This document shows positions 1 through 13,200 of a stretch of DNA of 64,000 nt, in pieces. The position numbers were made by a program, and so were the translations under genes. Each line of letters begins with the position of its first letter. Position 1 is the stretch's first letter. A model generated the notes under the pieces. It was not told the DNA's origin, did no database searches, and saw only the letters and a program-made list of their open reading frames with translations. The stretch comes from Phoronis australis (taxonomy: Eukaryota; Phoronida; Phoronidae), in the NCBI GenBank assembly GCA_002633005.1, contig NMRA01000169.1, positions 413,387 to 477,386 of the forward strand. The letters run 5' to 3'.

Positions 1-369
1 TTGCTTTGAAAGTATCGTTTTGCGTTGGAATTGACCCCAAAACATAAAACTAGCACCAAAAATGAACTTCTCACCCCCCAAAATATTGAAACGATGATAT
101 CACAATTTGTTCTAGTGATAATAATAGCCAACATATGCCAATTTCCATTTTCGGCGGCGGCCATATTGGATTTTGCGCGTAACATCCACCAGGGGGTAAG
201 CACACTTTGTTTGCGGTGTTTTTTGAATTTCTTTTGGTTATACCTAACAGCGTACCAAATTGCAAAAACTTGTCACAAAGTGCCCAATTTTTGCAAATCT
301 GCACATATTCCCTCCCCGCTAAAAAACAAGTTTTGATTTAAGCTACTTTTGAAACTGGTCTTGTCCTGT

Positions 370-493
370 CTTTTATATAATTGTTCAGTTTAGAAGTGAT
401 CTTTTATATGATTGGTCAGTTTAGAAGTGATCTTTTATATGATTGGTCAGTTTAGAAGTCATCTTTTATATGATTGGTCAGTTTAGAAGTGAT
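370..493. repeat. Tandem repeat, 4 x 31 bp
   Basis: The unit starts CTTTTATATGATTGGTCAG and ends TTTAGAAGTGAT. The four units differ at only a few positions. Confidence 0.95.
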
Positions 494-3184
494 ATCTGGG
501 CTTATTAAGAATTTGCTGTTCGTTATTCCTCCGTTCTGACCAAGCTAATAAAATTTGAAGTCACTTTGACCTGAAATTTTATGTACTGCTTGGTCTAAAA
601 ATGGTGAGCTAATAGTTCTTTTCAAGGCCAAAAATCCTTTTTAATTTGACTAAGGAGCTATTTAAGGAACTGTTTGAGACCAATTCAATAACGAAAGGCT
701 CTAAATGAAAACTGTTTTTTTACAAAAAAAAAACGTGACTAATACCGCTTTGAATGATCATTAAACATCGTACAAAACAGTAATTTAGTAATCTTTTTGT
801 TGCATTTAGACTCGTAATCAAGGTAAAATGAACTCAAAACTGCAAACAATTACTTTAAATGAAGCAGTACATTAGGTACGACGACAGTCTGGTATTTAAA
901 TAAGCGTACTTTTGTGTTATCAAAAAAGTGTAGTAAAAGACAAATGAGAAAAGTAATTGGTATGACAAACCCGATGTAAGAAATCAATCTAATGCAACTA
1001 AAGAGTTCACCAAAATCCTCAATCTTCAGAATTTATGTCAGGCCATTCGTTTTTAATTAGAAGAGCTTCAAATATGTTTGATTCGGAAGGAATTAAATTC
1101 AAAATTCCAGAGTTGTCTGCTTTATTGACCGCATCACTGGCAACAGTACCCTAAGTACTGGAGTCGTTCCAACATGCCATAAAAACCAGAGAAGTGACCC
1201 GCATGAACGAAACTAAATGCCTAGAAATATCATATTATTTACTGTTCAAAAAAATGCCAGCATATTCGTTTCCCGTTCCGACAGCGTAATTAATCGACCG
1301 GTTTGTTGTCCAAATACTATTGCAGGTGGAGCGATGGCTGATATACAGTTGATACTAGACACCACTAAGGGAAACCAAATAACCTGTCAATGTGTGTGAC
1401 ATTTCGAGAGTCTGCATACAGAATGAATTAGTCTGGTGTGTGGAAATTCAAATTTCAAAGTTTACATACATAAAATTGTAAAATATCTTATAAACTTACA
1501 ATTGCAACAAATTAACACCATCAAAACACAAGTATTGTTTTGTGTCTTTGTTACCTGTGCGACCTCATGTGGTGCAATCGATTCGACTATTAAGAACTAG
1601 TAAAAACTTTTAAAAATATTATGCGTTGACGTTTTTTACTTCAAAGCTATGTTTTTTCATCAACCACAATTCAGTTTTTTCTCACTCAACTCTTTTTCTC
1701 GTTCTCCGTATTACGTTTCTCATGAACAGCCTGAGTCCTTTTTCCCCAAAAAATTATTATTTCGTTTGACTTCTATGATTTCGGATTGGCTCCTTGGTAA
1801 GAGGGCACTTTATTCGTCAAGCATAACTAAGATCGAGGCATAAAGAATTTTTATGAAAATATTACGATGCATCGTTTTAAACACACACGCATGTAGGTTC
1901 GTAGTCAAACATTTCAAAACTACCTTGAGGAAGACCTTTCGTTATTTATACCTTTCCAAGACAACCTTACACCTAAACCCATAGGTGTGCCCTCGCTTAC
2001 AATTCAGACCTATGTACCTTTGGCTACACGAAAACGTCTACACCGTACAAGCAGAAATACACGCAGGGAATCTTATAGAATTCTCATCTCTGAGTCCGTA
2101 GTTATGTTTATAATATATTAATCACATTCCTTTGTGCCATGCCTTGAAACGCTGGCATTCCAAATTGTAACAAAAAAAGGCTTCTATGACATACTAGTTA
2201 TTATTGCCCGACACCAGGGCCCGGGGTCTCATATTTTTACTCATATATCGAACTCGAAATTATTTTAGCATTTCCTACTATACTTCTCTGTATACTCCAG
2301 TACATAATGACTTCCGTGGATAACGTTCTAATTCTAGTTTACACTTGATGCCGTCCTAATTAAAGCTACAAGTTCGTGTTTAAATTCGAAAGTTCAAGCA
2401 TTTACTAACTGAAATCTCGAGTTTTTACTCGGGTCTGGTGCTTAAATAGAGGGGTCATCAAGAGCATACTTGGACAGGAAATAGCCAACTTTCATATGAA
2501 AGGGCTGGCGTGGAAATAAATCCCATAGCACTCAGTAAGGCCACGAGCACTTCTCAGATAAAAACAGAAATGGCCGGGAATCGAGAGATAACGCAGAAAA
2601 TCTGTCAGTGACTTGAAAGGTTGCAGTTTGCGAGAAGAAATCAGCAAGGCAAGTAGATATGTGTGAAAGGTATTCTTCATTTTATAGCTCCTGTAAGTTT
2701 CACCAACTAGCGGGACGAGTAAACAACTCAAAATCATCAGTTTATTCAGAAATCCGTAATTTCTGTAGCCTCAGAGTTTTTAATACATGTATGATGTATG
2801 ACTGATCCTGTCGAAGTCATACGGGTGTAGTTACCTTATTTATGTCGTGTTCTTTGAAAACAATAACCACATTAGTATCATGTCTTCGACCTCAATAACC
2901 ATGTCACGTGTTCGTGCAACAGTCTTAAAGTTATTATACGGTCACGTATCAGAAACGGTTATTGCACAGGAAAGAGTAAAGTTGGCGAAAAAATTTCGGT
3001 TAGAGAGCACAGAACAGAGGGTTTTGCCTATCAGAACACGTCACCTTCACTCTCTCGAAAACTATATGCAACGAACGAAAAGATTTGAGTCATTTCACAT
3101 CAAACGCCCTACTGATGAGCTCAGAAGCTTTATTCTTTCTTGTACATTTGGCCCTAGCACTCCTACTGGAAAGCAAGGTAGGTA

Positions 3185-3590
3185 AAAACGCAAAAATGGA
3201 GCTTTTCACCTCAAAATCACCACTTCCTTGCCGATGCGCGACATAAGCTGCTATCAGATTCTAAAAGAAAATTCCTTACAGATTCCAAAAATATAGTCTA
3301 AAATTGCTGTCAATTGGTTAGATTTTTGCAATTCTGGTTTGTTCGAGGGTTACCCGAAATCGCATCAGATTTCTCAGTACCTATTCAGCAATACACAAAT
3401 GCAGCAGGGGGTCGCCATCTTAAAGAAGTGTGGCCTTTTCTCATTCCCAACATGTGCACAAATACAAACAAACCATATTCGCTGAACCTGCGTGCAATGC
3501 CTACCTCAAAACTGCCCCAAGCTTGGCATACCCCTAATTTATTTTTGGCACTGCAAACTGGCCGCGGCTGCAGCCTGACTGTACAGTGCT
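3185..3590. repeat. Dispersed repeat, copy A
   Basis: Diverged collinear similarity to 11760-12230 includes CGCATCAGATTTCTCAG against CGCAGTAGATTCCTCAG, shared CTCATTCCCA-like and CAAAACTGCC words, and a common GGCTGCAG-like end. No coding capacity was recognised. Confidence 0.6.
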
Positions 3591-4148
3591 CTGTGTTAGG
3601 AATATGTTAAACTACGAGCGTTTTTATGGGGTTGTTAGTAGTTTGGATTGCTGAGTACTTAGTCGCATAATAACATCACCGAAATCGAGTTGAAAAACGC
3701 CTGTACTTTAACACAAACACCGTATATGCATACCAATCATCCAGCTGAAGTACAAAATTCCTATTTGAATGTGTGGAAAAAATAAACGGGTTGGTGGAAA
3801 ATGGGAAAGCTGTGTGAATGTGCAAAATTGGTAGATACCATATTATGTACCATTGCAACTTTGCAAAAGAATGGTAAACCAGTTGTAACTGGCCACGCAC
3901 TTAGTTTATAGTTACTGCTCATTGAAAGTACTCCCCTGTCTTCAGTTTATAAATATCCGAATGTAAATTAGGGAATATTGTTAGGCCAAGGGTATTCTTG
4001 GAATTTGAGATACCGGGAACCTCCGACAGAACCTCCTGGGAAAAGTGTGCAGTTAGTGAGAGCATCCATGAGAGAGTAAGATTGTTTGTCATTTAAACGT
4101 GATGTACCAATATCACCATATCCTTCCTGTTTGTTTTGTACTCTGTAG

Positions 4149-4262
4149 ATCACCCATTGGCACCACCCTAACTTCCACGCTTACTTCCCCCACGCCAATT
4201 CCTTTCCATCAATTTGCGGAGACATACTATCAGCTGGCATTGGCTGTATTGGATTCAGTTGG
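4149..4262 (+). CDS. Decarboxylase exon (THWHHP block)
   Basis: The acceptor is CTCTGTAG and the donor GGGTAAGTG, giving 38 codons from ITHWHHPNF to GCIGFSW. This matches the substrate-pocket segment of DDC that follows the N-terminal exon. It is the first exon I can recognise. Confidence 0.92.
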
Positions 4263-7200
4263 GTAAGTGCGGGTTCTGCTCTATGAAATTGACTTATGGC
4301 TTAAAACAGGGCTTTCGTCTTACGCACCAACTTCACAAAAGTTTAGTCAAGTAATTACGAGTGCATCACAGTCTAGAAATAATTTATAGACATTATCTCA
4401 GTTACTAGCTGTTTTGTGTAGATTTCCATACAATTGCACTGTTACTCAAGAGAGATTTCATTATTTTCAGAAATTGTTGTGTGGAGCGTAAGACAAAGTT
4501 CAGACTCAAGTCCTAAGTCACTTTTCATAAAACACACCTTAATTTTGACAATTGTACGTTATGTGTCTCTTATTTGTCCCCGGCTAAAATGTTGCATTGA
4601 AGGAATATTTCTTTTCTATTGAAGACATGTTTTGTCAAATTTACACTGTGTTACGATTTAAGTGTGCATTCGTGAGTAGTATACTACATGTATATCCTCT
4701 GTGCCGAAAGATATGCTTGATGAGGGTAATCAAGCGCAGCGCTGTTGCGATGCCTGGTTACGGTAACTGAACATGTATGACGTTGATGTTAACTCAGACC
4801 ACAAACCTGCGCTCTCTAGTCTGATGAAATAACGAACTGTTCGTTCTTCTTGAGCTACAGCATCGTACATGTATAGTCCGCCAACTTACCAGCACCGAAC
4901 ACTTGTCACATACTGGAGAAACTATATGCATACCAGGCTTTTGAAAATTATATTCCCACTTCATTTTAGTTAAAAAATTCATAAGACGGGCTTTAATGCT
5001 GGTTAGTTCAGTAGAAACATAAAAGTGGCACAGAACGTGAAAAGCAGATATAATTCCGCTTTTCAAAGTGCTTCTCTGCCGCTGAAACAGAAATCAAACT
5101 GTTCACCGGTTGTATTTTTACGATTTGTTCGTAAAGATTTTGGATTTCTGTTAATGTCTAAGTATTTTTCTTTTGGTTTCAAACGTCAAAAAACGATCTA
5201 CCACTCGGCAAAATATCTCTCCCTATTTGGCATAGCAAAACATAAACGTAGCTCATTTCCCGTATATGGAAAGTGTGACCTTTGAACTTCTGTGTAAACA
5301 AAACAATGGCAATTTCAAGCAGCCAACTTCTTTAAAAACTGTATTGGAATGAAAGTGAATTACTCTCACGTTAGCATCCTCAAGAAGTAGATTCGCCACG
5401 ATCTGCTGAAAATGTGTTTTTACGAAGTTTTGCTTTCCATGCCTCTTTAAGCCCAAATAACGCTCATTCAACACATCCCCAAACATTTTCAAACAAGTGA
5501 ATTTAAAATGATTTTTAGTTTATTTTTATTTTTGCTGGTGCACCACCAACTAAAATGGCCGCCGTAGTGAGTGACAGCATTATGGGTACTCTCTCAACTG
5601 CCGCCCTATATAATGAGTTTTCCCCACAAACATGCCCACTTTTTTAAAAAAATCAAGCGTGATAATTCTTTTGGAATTTTAGGACCATCAGAATGCCTGG
5701 AAATCTCAATTTTGACAGAACCCTGTTAAAACTGGGTTATGTTATTTAGACCTACAGGTACACCCGGTCTTGGATTCCGAAAGTTTGGTATATTTCGCGT
5801 TTAATTTGTCATATGGAAAAAATTGGTTTTGAGACCACATGACCACAACTGAGAATTGCAAGTCACACGGCGTTCGCTGTGAATGACTTTGTTAAGAAGT
5901 GCTTCTACCACCCTTAGTGAACGTATCGCAGATGAAATCAAGAGACTATTTTGAAAGCAATTTTTCCATAATTGGCATTTCAGGCCTCTAGTCCTGCTTG
6001 CACTGAACTCGAAATCGTAACTATGGACTGGTTAGGAAAGATGTTAAAACTACCAAACGAATTCTTGACTTCTCGGTCAGATGGTAGAGGAGGTGGCGTT
6101 ATCGAGGTAATTATCTGGCTATCGTTATCGGGGTAATTATCTGGTTATCGTTGGTGCAAAAGTGTTTTTATTATGCAAGCTGCGCGTTGTCATCTCAAAT
6201 TTCGTTCCTTACTCTTGAGGCATGTTTTGATTGTTTACCTGTAAAGTAATACAATTCGTTAGGAACTTTATCATACCTCAACCCAAGTAATAAATGTGAT
6301 GAAACATCTGATGTTAATCTGTACTCACCTGATGTTGATTCTATTTTATACATCGAAACGTTGTGTTGTTTTATAATTTGCTTATTTTAAACAATTTAAT
6401 ACCGTTATGGCAAAGGACTCGTGTTATAACGTTGAATAGTACTTCTAATAAAATAGCCTGAAAATCGTTTGTGATTTCATTTTCAGAGCACAGCTAGTGA
6501 ATCTGCTCTAATGTGTGCACTCGCCGCAAGGTCAAAGGTCATAAACAAAAAACGAGATCAAGATTCTTCTTTATCTGCTTCTGACGTCATTGGTAGATTG
6601 GTTGCATACATGTCAGATCAGGTGATGACGCTTTTCAAGTATCTGCAATGCAGCACGGTGACTCACAAAAATATCACGCTTCAATGTGAAGGAGGCTTCA
6701 GTTCTATGAATACTTCATATTTGGGAAAATTATATGACTTCGCCGGTTCCGCCAGGTCCGTGATAAGGATCACTACGTTGTCACCCTCGCCAATCGAGAT
6801 TGGACAACTCCACCGGTTCGCTTGAAGCGAAATCCGATGGCAATCTTCAAAGAAACCATACTTTTGTAGGCAATTACACTGTACATCGCCTGTCAACGCC
6901 ACAGCCTGTTGATCTGATCGTTCTCTAGATAATCAAACTCATCATAAACACACTGGGGGCAATAATATTTTCTAAATTCTCATATTGAATGTTTTAAAAT
7001 AGCATATTTGCATACTTTGTGAAAAGTACACAAGGATAAGTTTTTGAACTTTGAAAATCGGACAAGAAATGCGACGTTTACAAACTAAACTTTTGAACAA
7101 TGTTGCCAGTACTCTGCTTGTCATGTCAACCGCTGAGGCATCTGATGACGAATTGCGGCTCACAGATTAATCGGATTCTTAGACGGTTGATCGAATGGAA

Positions 7201-10200
7201 CCAGTGAAGTCAATCAAGTGCAGCCAAGTGTAGGGCCTACATAGACACTGGGCGCACTTAACTGCGCAGCAGCCGGGTCAAGTGGCCAAGACATCGGATT
7301 GGTCTGTAAGCCGGAACCAGTCAGATAGCATAGTCAAATGGCCGGTAGCAAGCGGCGGAGACAAACAAGTGTACACAATATTATGCCTTTTTCAGTTGCG
7401 GCCTCAGTCATGTTGAAACGAGGCTCTGATATTCTGAGTCGCCGTTTTCCAAACAGGTTACACGATGGAAGGGACACTACAGTTATGACCGGTCTACGTT
7501 TCAGAAAGTTTCCAATGAAGGTCACCTTTAAGCTTATGCATGTGCAGTAGAAGACGAACGGCGGAGGTTATCAAGTTCTTAAATTAGCCTGCTCAAGCTA
7601 GCATGACTTTGCATAGAGTGCGACATATTCGAAAATGCCCTGCTTTTTATTTGTCGTTGGCCTACTGAGACACGGGACCACTAAGTCACAAAAAATGCCT
7701 CTGATGTGAGTCCTGCACTTCAGTGTCACCGAGTCAGAACTGTTGTGCAAGCTTGGTGGGTTTCTACAGAAACAAACTTTTAAAGTTGCGTTGTGTCTTG
7801 TTTAGCTGGCTAAAACGAAAATTGAATTAGACCTTTCACTCTCATAAAATCGGTTTCGTCATACTTTTTACAGTGGTAGCATTCTATTTCTGTTACCAAC
7901 TACAGCATCAAACTTATTATTACAATGTATATCACTACGCTAAATGCATATTGTGCCAGTAAAGTACGGTAATTAACCTTTCAGGCGCACTGCTCTGTAG
8001 AGCGGGGAATGATGATTGCACTGGTCAGCTATCGTAAAATCGAAAGTGACGATAAGCATAAGATGAAACCGGAAGCTCTCCAAGCTGCCATTGAAGAGGA
8101 CTTAGAGGGCGGCAAAATACCTTTCTTTGTACGCTTCATTTCCACTGGTGATGCTGGTATCGCATTTTGTAGAATTGATGTAAACCTCGTGCCCAAGGAG
8201 CGTAGAGTTGCCAATTATGAACGACTTCATATCAGATGATTTCATGTCAAACTACATCCTGTTGATTTTGTACAGCATTTTGGCTTGACACTTCGTATAA
8301 TGTTTGTGTTCACTGGCGAATAAGAAAGTGATGCTCATTTGGCCCCTATTTCAGTCTTCATGGTTCTATAGATCACTTAAGCTATGTATCAAACCCGCAA
8401 AAAGAAGATAGTGAAATGATTTGTATTTTTACACGACCACTGATATACTTGTGTCATGTGATGGGCTGAAACGCGGTAAAGTAACTTCCGATATAGCGTA
8501 TAATTGACCAAACTGGCTATAGAATTTCACTTTTCATTGATACCGCCCGGATGTCAGATGTTGCTATTCACGATATGATCAATCGGAACAGTATCGGTAC
8601 GCAATGACCACGAATTGAGCAGATGATCTCACCACATCAAAACAAGGAAGGTCAAGATAGTCAAGTCAGAGACAAAAATCAGAGGAAAGGAGTACCATGG
8701 TCGTAAAAAACAATAAAGGCCAATCCCTTAGAAGTATCAGGTCATATGCACCTCGGGAAAGTACTGTTAGGGCAGTAGCGTGCAGAGGTTTGGTGATGCC
8801 CGAGGCTATTTTTATTGTAGTTCCTTCTCTCAACTACATGGGCCCTAATACTAAGAAAAAAGTAAAAAAGACGAAACATAAAATATAAACTTTATTCAGT
8901 TTAATTACAAATCAGTCACAATTTCAAAAAGCAAAAAGTTTATTCTTAGTGATTGGATGGTGCCTCCCCCCGAACTGGGCCACTGAAACTGGTTCATATA
9001 TCTATATTTGTGCATTGTACTTCTACGGAACGTCGTGTCAATTTATATCTACTCACGGGTCTGTGAAAAACAGATAATTTCTGAGTTCTTACAGAAGCGT
9101 GGCCTACAAAGGTGTCTCCAGGTTGTTGTAAATAGCACATCCTTCACCAAGCTTTAATGTTTTGGATTCATCACGAAGTGTAAGAAGTATCATTTGTCAA
9201 CATTGTATTCCAGTGCTGTGCTACCTTAGGGACGACAAGTTCGTGTGCGTTTGACAATTTGATTGAGATAGGTCCAGTGTGCAACAGACACGGAATATGG
9301 TTGCACATTGACGCAGCCTACGCTGGCGCTGCTTTTATTTGTCCAGAGTTTAGGCACCTTCTAGACGGGGTTGAGGTACGTGGCGTTTCGTTAGCTTGCT
9401 CGAATTCGCTCATAAATCACTCGAAGATAAAAAATGGATGTTTGTCTAGCTGTGTTAAATTTCACGTTTTCTATTGCCGATGATAATTTTGTATCGTTAT
9501 CAATTTAGCACCCTCAAGAAAACACTTTGTTCGTTTTACAATTACAGTTTGCCGACTCCTTCAATTTCAATCCTTGCAAATGGATGATGGTCACGTTTGA
9601 TTGTTCAGCTTTGTGGTAAGTATTTCCCACCATAATTCTCAGTCAAACTAAACAAAAAGGCGCTTTTTTCTCAAAATGACCTCCTGTCGTGGTAGCCATA
9701 TTCCAAGTCTTTTTATCTCGGCAATAGTAAGTACACAGATGGCTTGCTACATTCAACCAGAGTTTCAGCTGGTGCCCACTAGGTCTTATGCATATAGGCC
9801 TATAACTGACATGTTTTAGATTACAACCATTACCGAATTCAAGTTACAGCTCAAGTTATAAAATATTCTAGGTTCAATTCATTTTTAAATTACACAAATA
9901 GATGTAAGTATTGTCTGCATTGGCGTGTGGGTTACATTTATCCACAAAGGTCTAAGCATCACATGCAATGCACCTGCGGTTGAAGACAAAGTGCCGTGGT
10001 CATACATCGTGTGAGTTGAATTCCCTTTGATTAGACCTTTAGTCCTTTTGGATCCGATACGGCTCATCACCTACAGCCAAACTACTGTACATTGCTGTGT
10101 TTAAGTCTCACGTTCCCACTTCACAACCACCAAATGAAGGTTTGGTCACATAGTTTTTAGCATATCGTTGTCTGGGAATAATTTGTCCAAATTTTCTCAG

Positions 10201-13200
10201 TAAACAACAGCTATGAGTATACTCCCAGATACTTTGTACTTTTACTAAAGTGAGTTTTAATTATTTCTCAGAAATACTTATGTGCCCCGTAAGTCCAAAT
10301 TTCTGTCTCAAGTAATGAGTCAGTTTCATGGAACAGAACCCAGGCCTGCCTAATTCTAAAAATAGGGGTGATGTTAAACCTAAATTGTTGAATGCGACAA
10401 ATGCACTCGGACAGTGTTTCAGAAAACAGAAACGCCAACACGTTATATTCAGTAAGACCCATGTTCTCCTGGACCAGTATTCGCCCCATGCATTGAACAT
10501 ATACCGTATTTTGTAGGGTGAAGGAGAGCAAAAGTCTAAGTGAGATGTTCAAGGTTGACCCGTTATATCTGAGACACGCCAACCAAGACCGCGTCTTTGA
10601 TTACCGGGTAAGTTTTAAAAACACTTAATATGGGCCTCATCTGGTCAATATAATGCACGAGACAGTTGATCGCGTCCTATGGACGACCTAAGTAGATAAT
10701 CTATGCGTCGACTGGCACACCAGATTTATTTACAAGACGCGGGAAACAAAACATGGTTGCGGATCTTTACTTTTTACGTATGGTCTTGAGCAACGAGGCA
10801 TGATGAGCCCGAGGTAAAAAAAATTGAACAATCTGATGACATGAACGTAACATTTCAAGTTTTGAATTTCATTACTTAAAGAACTAGTTGATGTGCATGA
10901 TAAGTTCTTTTAGCTACAGCAGATTTGTTGTTCTATTAACCAATGCTTAACTGCATACATGTATTGAGTCACTCAAACATTTTATAACCCGATCGACCGA
11001 AAATTTTCGTCTTATTTTAGCATTGGGGAATTCCTATGGGAAGACGTTTTCGTTCGCTAAAACTATGGTTTGTACTGCGCTGCTTTGGTATAAATCAGCT
11101 GCAGGATAGAATACGAAAGGTAAGATTAAATAGCACTTTAAGAATCTTTTCACTAACAATATCCACGGACGTTTACACTAAAATGACGTCGTCATTGGTT
11201 ATTTACAATAATGACGTCATCTGTCGAACATTTTAAAACCTTTCTACCACCTCTGCTGGAAAGAAAACCGGGATCTTAGAATATAACCAAAAATGCCAGC
11301 TTGACAATTTTCTGCCACGAAACAAGAACCGACACTTCCCCGTCCTTGCGCAACAAAAGTCCATAACAGATTCTGTCAAATTNAGGTTGCCTTCGCCTTT
11401 AAAGAACTAGTCGATGTGTATGATAAAATCTTTTAGCTACAGCAGATTTGTTGTTCTATTAACCAATGCTTAACTGCATACATGTATTGAGTCACTCAAA
11501 CATTTTATAACCCGATCGACCGAAAATTTTCGTCTTATTTTAGCATTGGGGAATTCCAATGGGAAGACGTTTTCGTTCGCTAAAACTATGGTTTGTACTG
11601 CGCTGCTTTGGTATAAATCAGCTGCAGGATAGAATACGAAAGGTAAGATTAAATAGCACTTTAAGAATCTTTTCACTAACAATATCCACGGACGTTTACA
11701 CTAAAATGACGTCGTCATTGGTTATTTACAATAATGACGTCATCTGTCGAACATTTTAAAACCTTTCTACCACCTCTGCTGGAAAGAAAACCGGGATCTT
11801 AGAATATAACCAAAAATGCCAGCTTGACAATTTTCTGCCACGAAACAACAACCGACACTTCCCCGTCCTTGCGCAACAAAAGTCCATAACAGATTCTGTC
11901 AAATTCCCTTCAGATAGAAAATAGGGCCCAAGGGTTGTCAATCAATCGTTTTTTGCAATCTTAATCCGTTTGAGGGCTACCTCAGTGAAATCGCAGTAGA
12001 TTCCTCAGCTGACAGACTGTTCTTCTGGGTCAACTGCGCTCGATGGGAGGCCACCATTTTGAAGACAAGTAAATCTTGCGGCGGTAAATGGATTTTGCTT
12101 ATTCCCAGTATATGTTCACAGCACGAGCAAATAAACCTACTTCCAAGTCAACCCACAAAACTGCCGTCAAACCAGATATGCCCCCAATTTAATTTCTTGC
12201 GGAGTGCATATTGACTGCGGCTTTTAAGCAACAGTCAATTTAAAGTCACACCTGGGAGAAAGATACATTTGATATTGGTCCTAGGTCTGACTTAACAGTG
12301 CCACTTTATATAAGCTTACTATTTAAAGCTGTCAATCGGAATACTTATTTTTCGATCTGCTTCAATATTGTTGTTGAGTAGTGAACACACGAATTAAGTG
12401 AACACTCCCAAGGTTGCACAGTTCTGTTTGGAACAGACGGGAAAATGTAACTAAAAACAAGGCCGGTAGGGCACTTCCAATTATTACCACAAGCCAGTAG
12501 TTCTTGTGCAGCTGGAGAGGGTGAAATACGAATGTAACGCATGAAGGACATTGAAGAGAGAGGAGTCGGGGGGGGGTGGCGGCGGTCATATGACCCGGAG
12601 TTTCGGGACCCTCCTCGGCACCCCGCGCAATCTCTGACCCAAAAAAAAGAAAATGAACATTTCAACAACAAAGAATTTTTGGAGATGGGGCTTCAACAGG
12701 AAACAATGGCGTACCCTTCTCTCCACTGACCTCACCCCGGCAATAAACCGCGTATGAAATTTTATAAGAACAAAATGGACTAGCTTGGAAAGTTTTAATC
12801 TCGTAGACCAAATACATAGCTGTATTTTGTTCTGGGTAGCTGGTTAAAAACAAAAGTCGAATTAATTTTTGACCTTTTACTCTCATAAAATCGAACTCAC
12901 AATATTTTTAGTTGCCGTGATAGCATGCTGTTTCCTTTATCGACACATGTCACAGACAGTGCACACACGCGTTATTTTCGAAGTTTCGGTGTTTGCCAAC
13001 CCCAAATTCTCTGAAACGTTTATTTGAGTCGATGATGGTTTCTACGTTCTTGTTGTTAACAGAAATTGAATCCTACCACAGAAAGGACTATTGGGCCGAG
13101 ACAGAGGGAGCTGTAGCTCGGAGTTAGCGCAGGAAACATTCCCCGGAAACTGATTAGTTGCCACACTGCTCATTTTCATGGATATCTTTAGCAGTTGTAA

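Larger units (their letters stand above)
1..4148. other. Sequence upstream of the first recognised decarboxylase exon
   Basis: It holds the 4 x 31-bp repeat and dispersed repeat copy A. I looked for the family's N-terminal exon (an RRRGKEMVDY-like block ending before THWH) and did not find it. A 112-codon open frame at 2847-3185 has no recognisable product. This is probably intron. Confidence 0.6.
8129..10516. other. Decarboxylase introns around exons 9214-9375 and 9548-9615
   Basis: Non-coding apart from those two exons; no repeat recognised. Confidence 0.6.
10878..11905. repeat. 0.5-kb direct duplication around the N at 11383
   Basis: 10878-11382 and 11401-11905 are near-identical, each containing one copy of a decarboxylase exon. 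Copy 1 ends at the N. Overlapping haplotype contigs joined end to end would produce this. Confidence 0.85.

Noticed and set aside
2847-3185. A candidate N-terminal decarboxylase exon or small gene of 112 codons
   Set aside because: It lacks the RRRGKEMVDY-like and GYLRPL-like blocks, and no donor in the right phase was seen. Its 3' end runs into a dispersed repeat.
11021-11642. A genuine duplicated or mutually exclusive decarboxylase exon
   Set aside because: The flanking introns are duplicated too and the first copy ends at an N, so an assembly join is the simpler reading.
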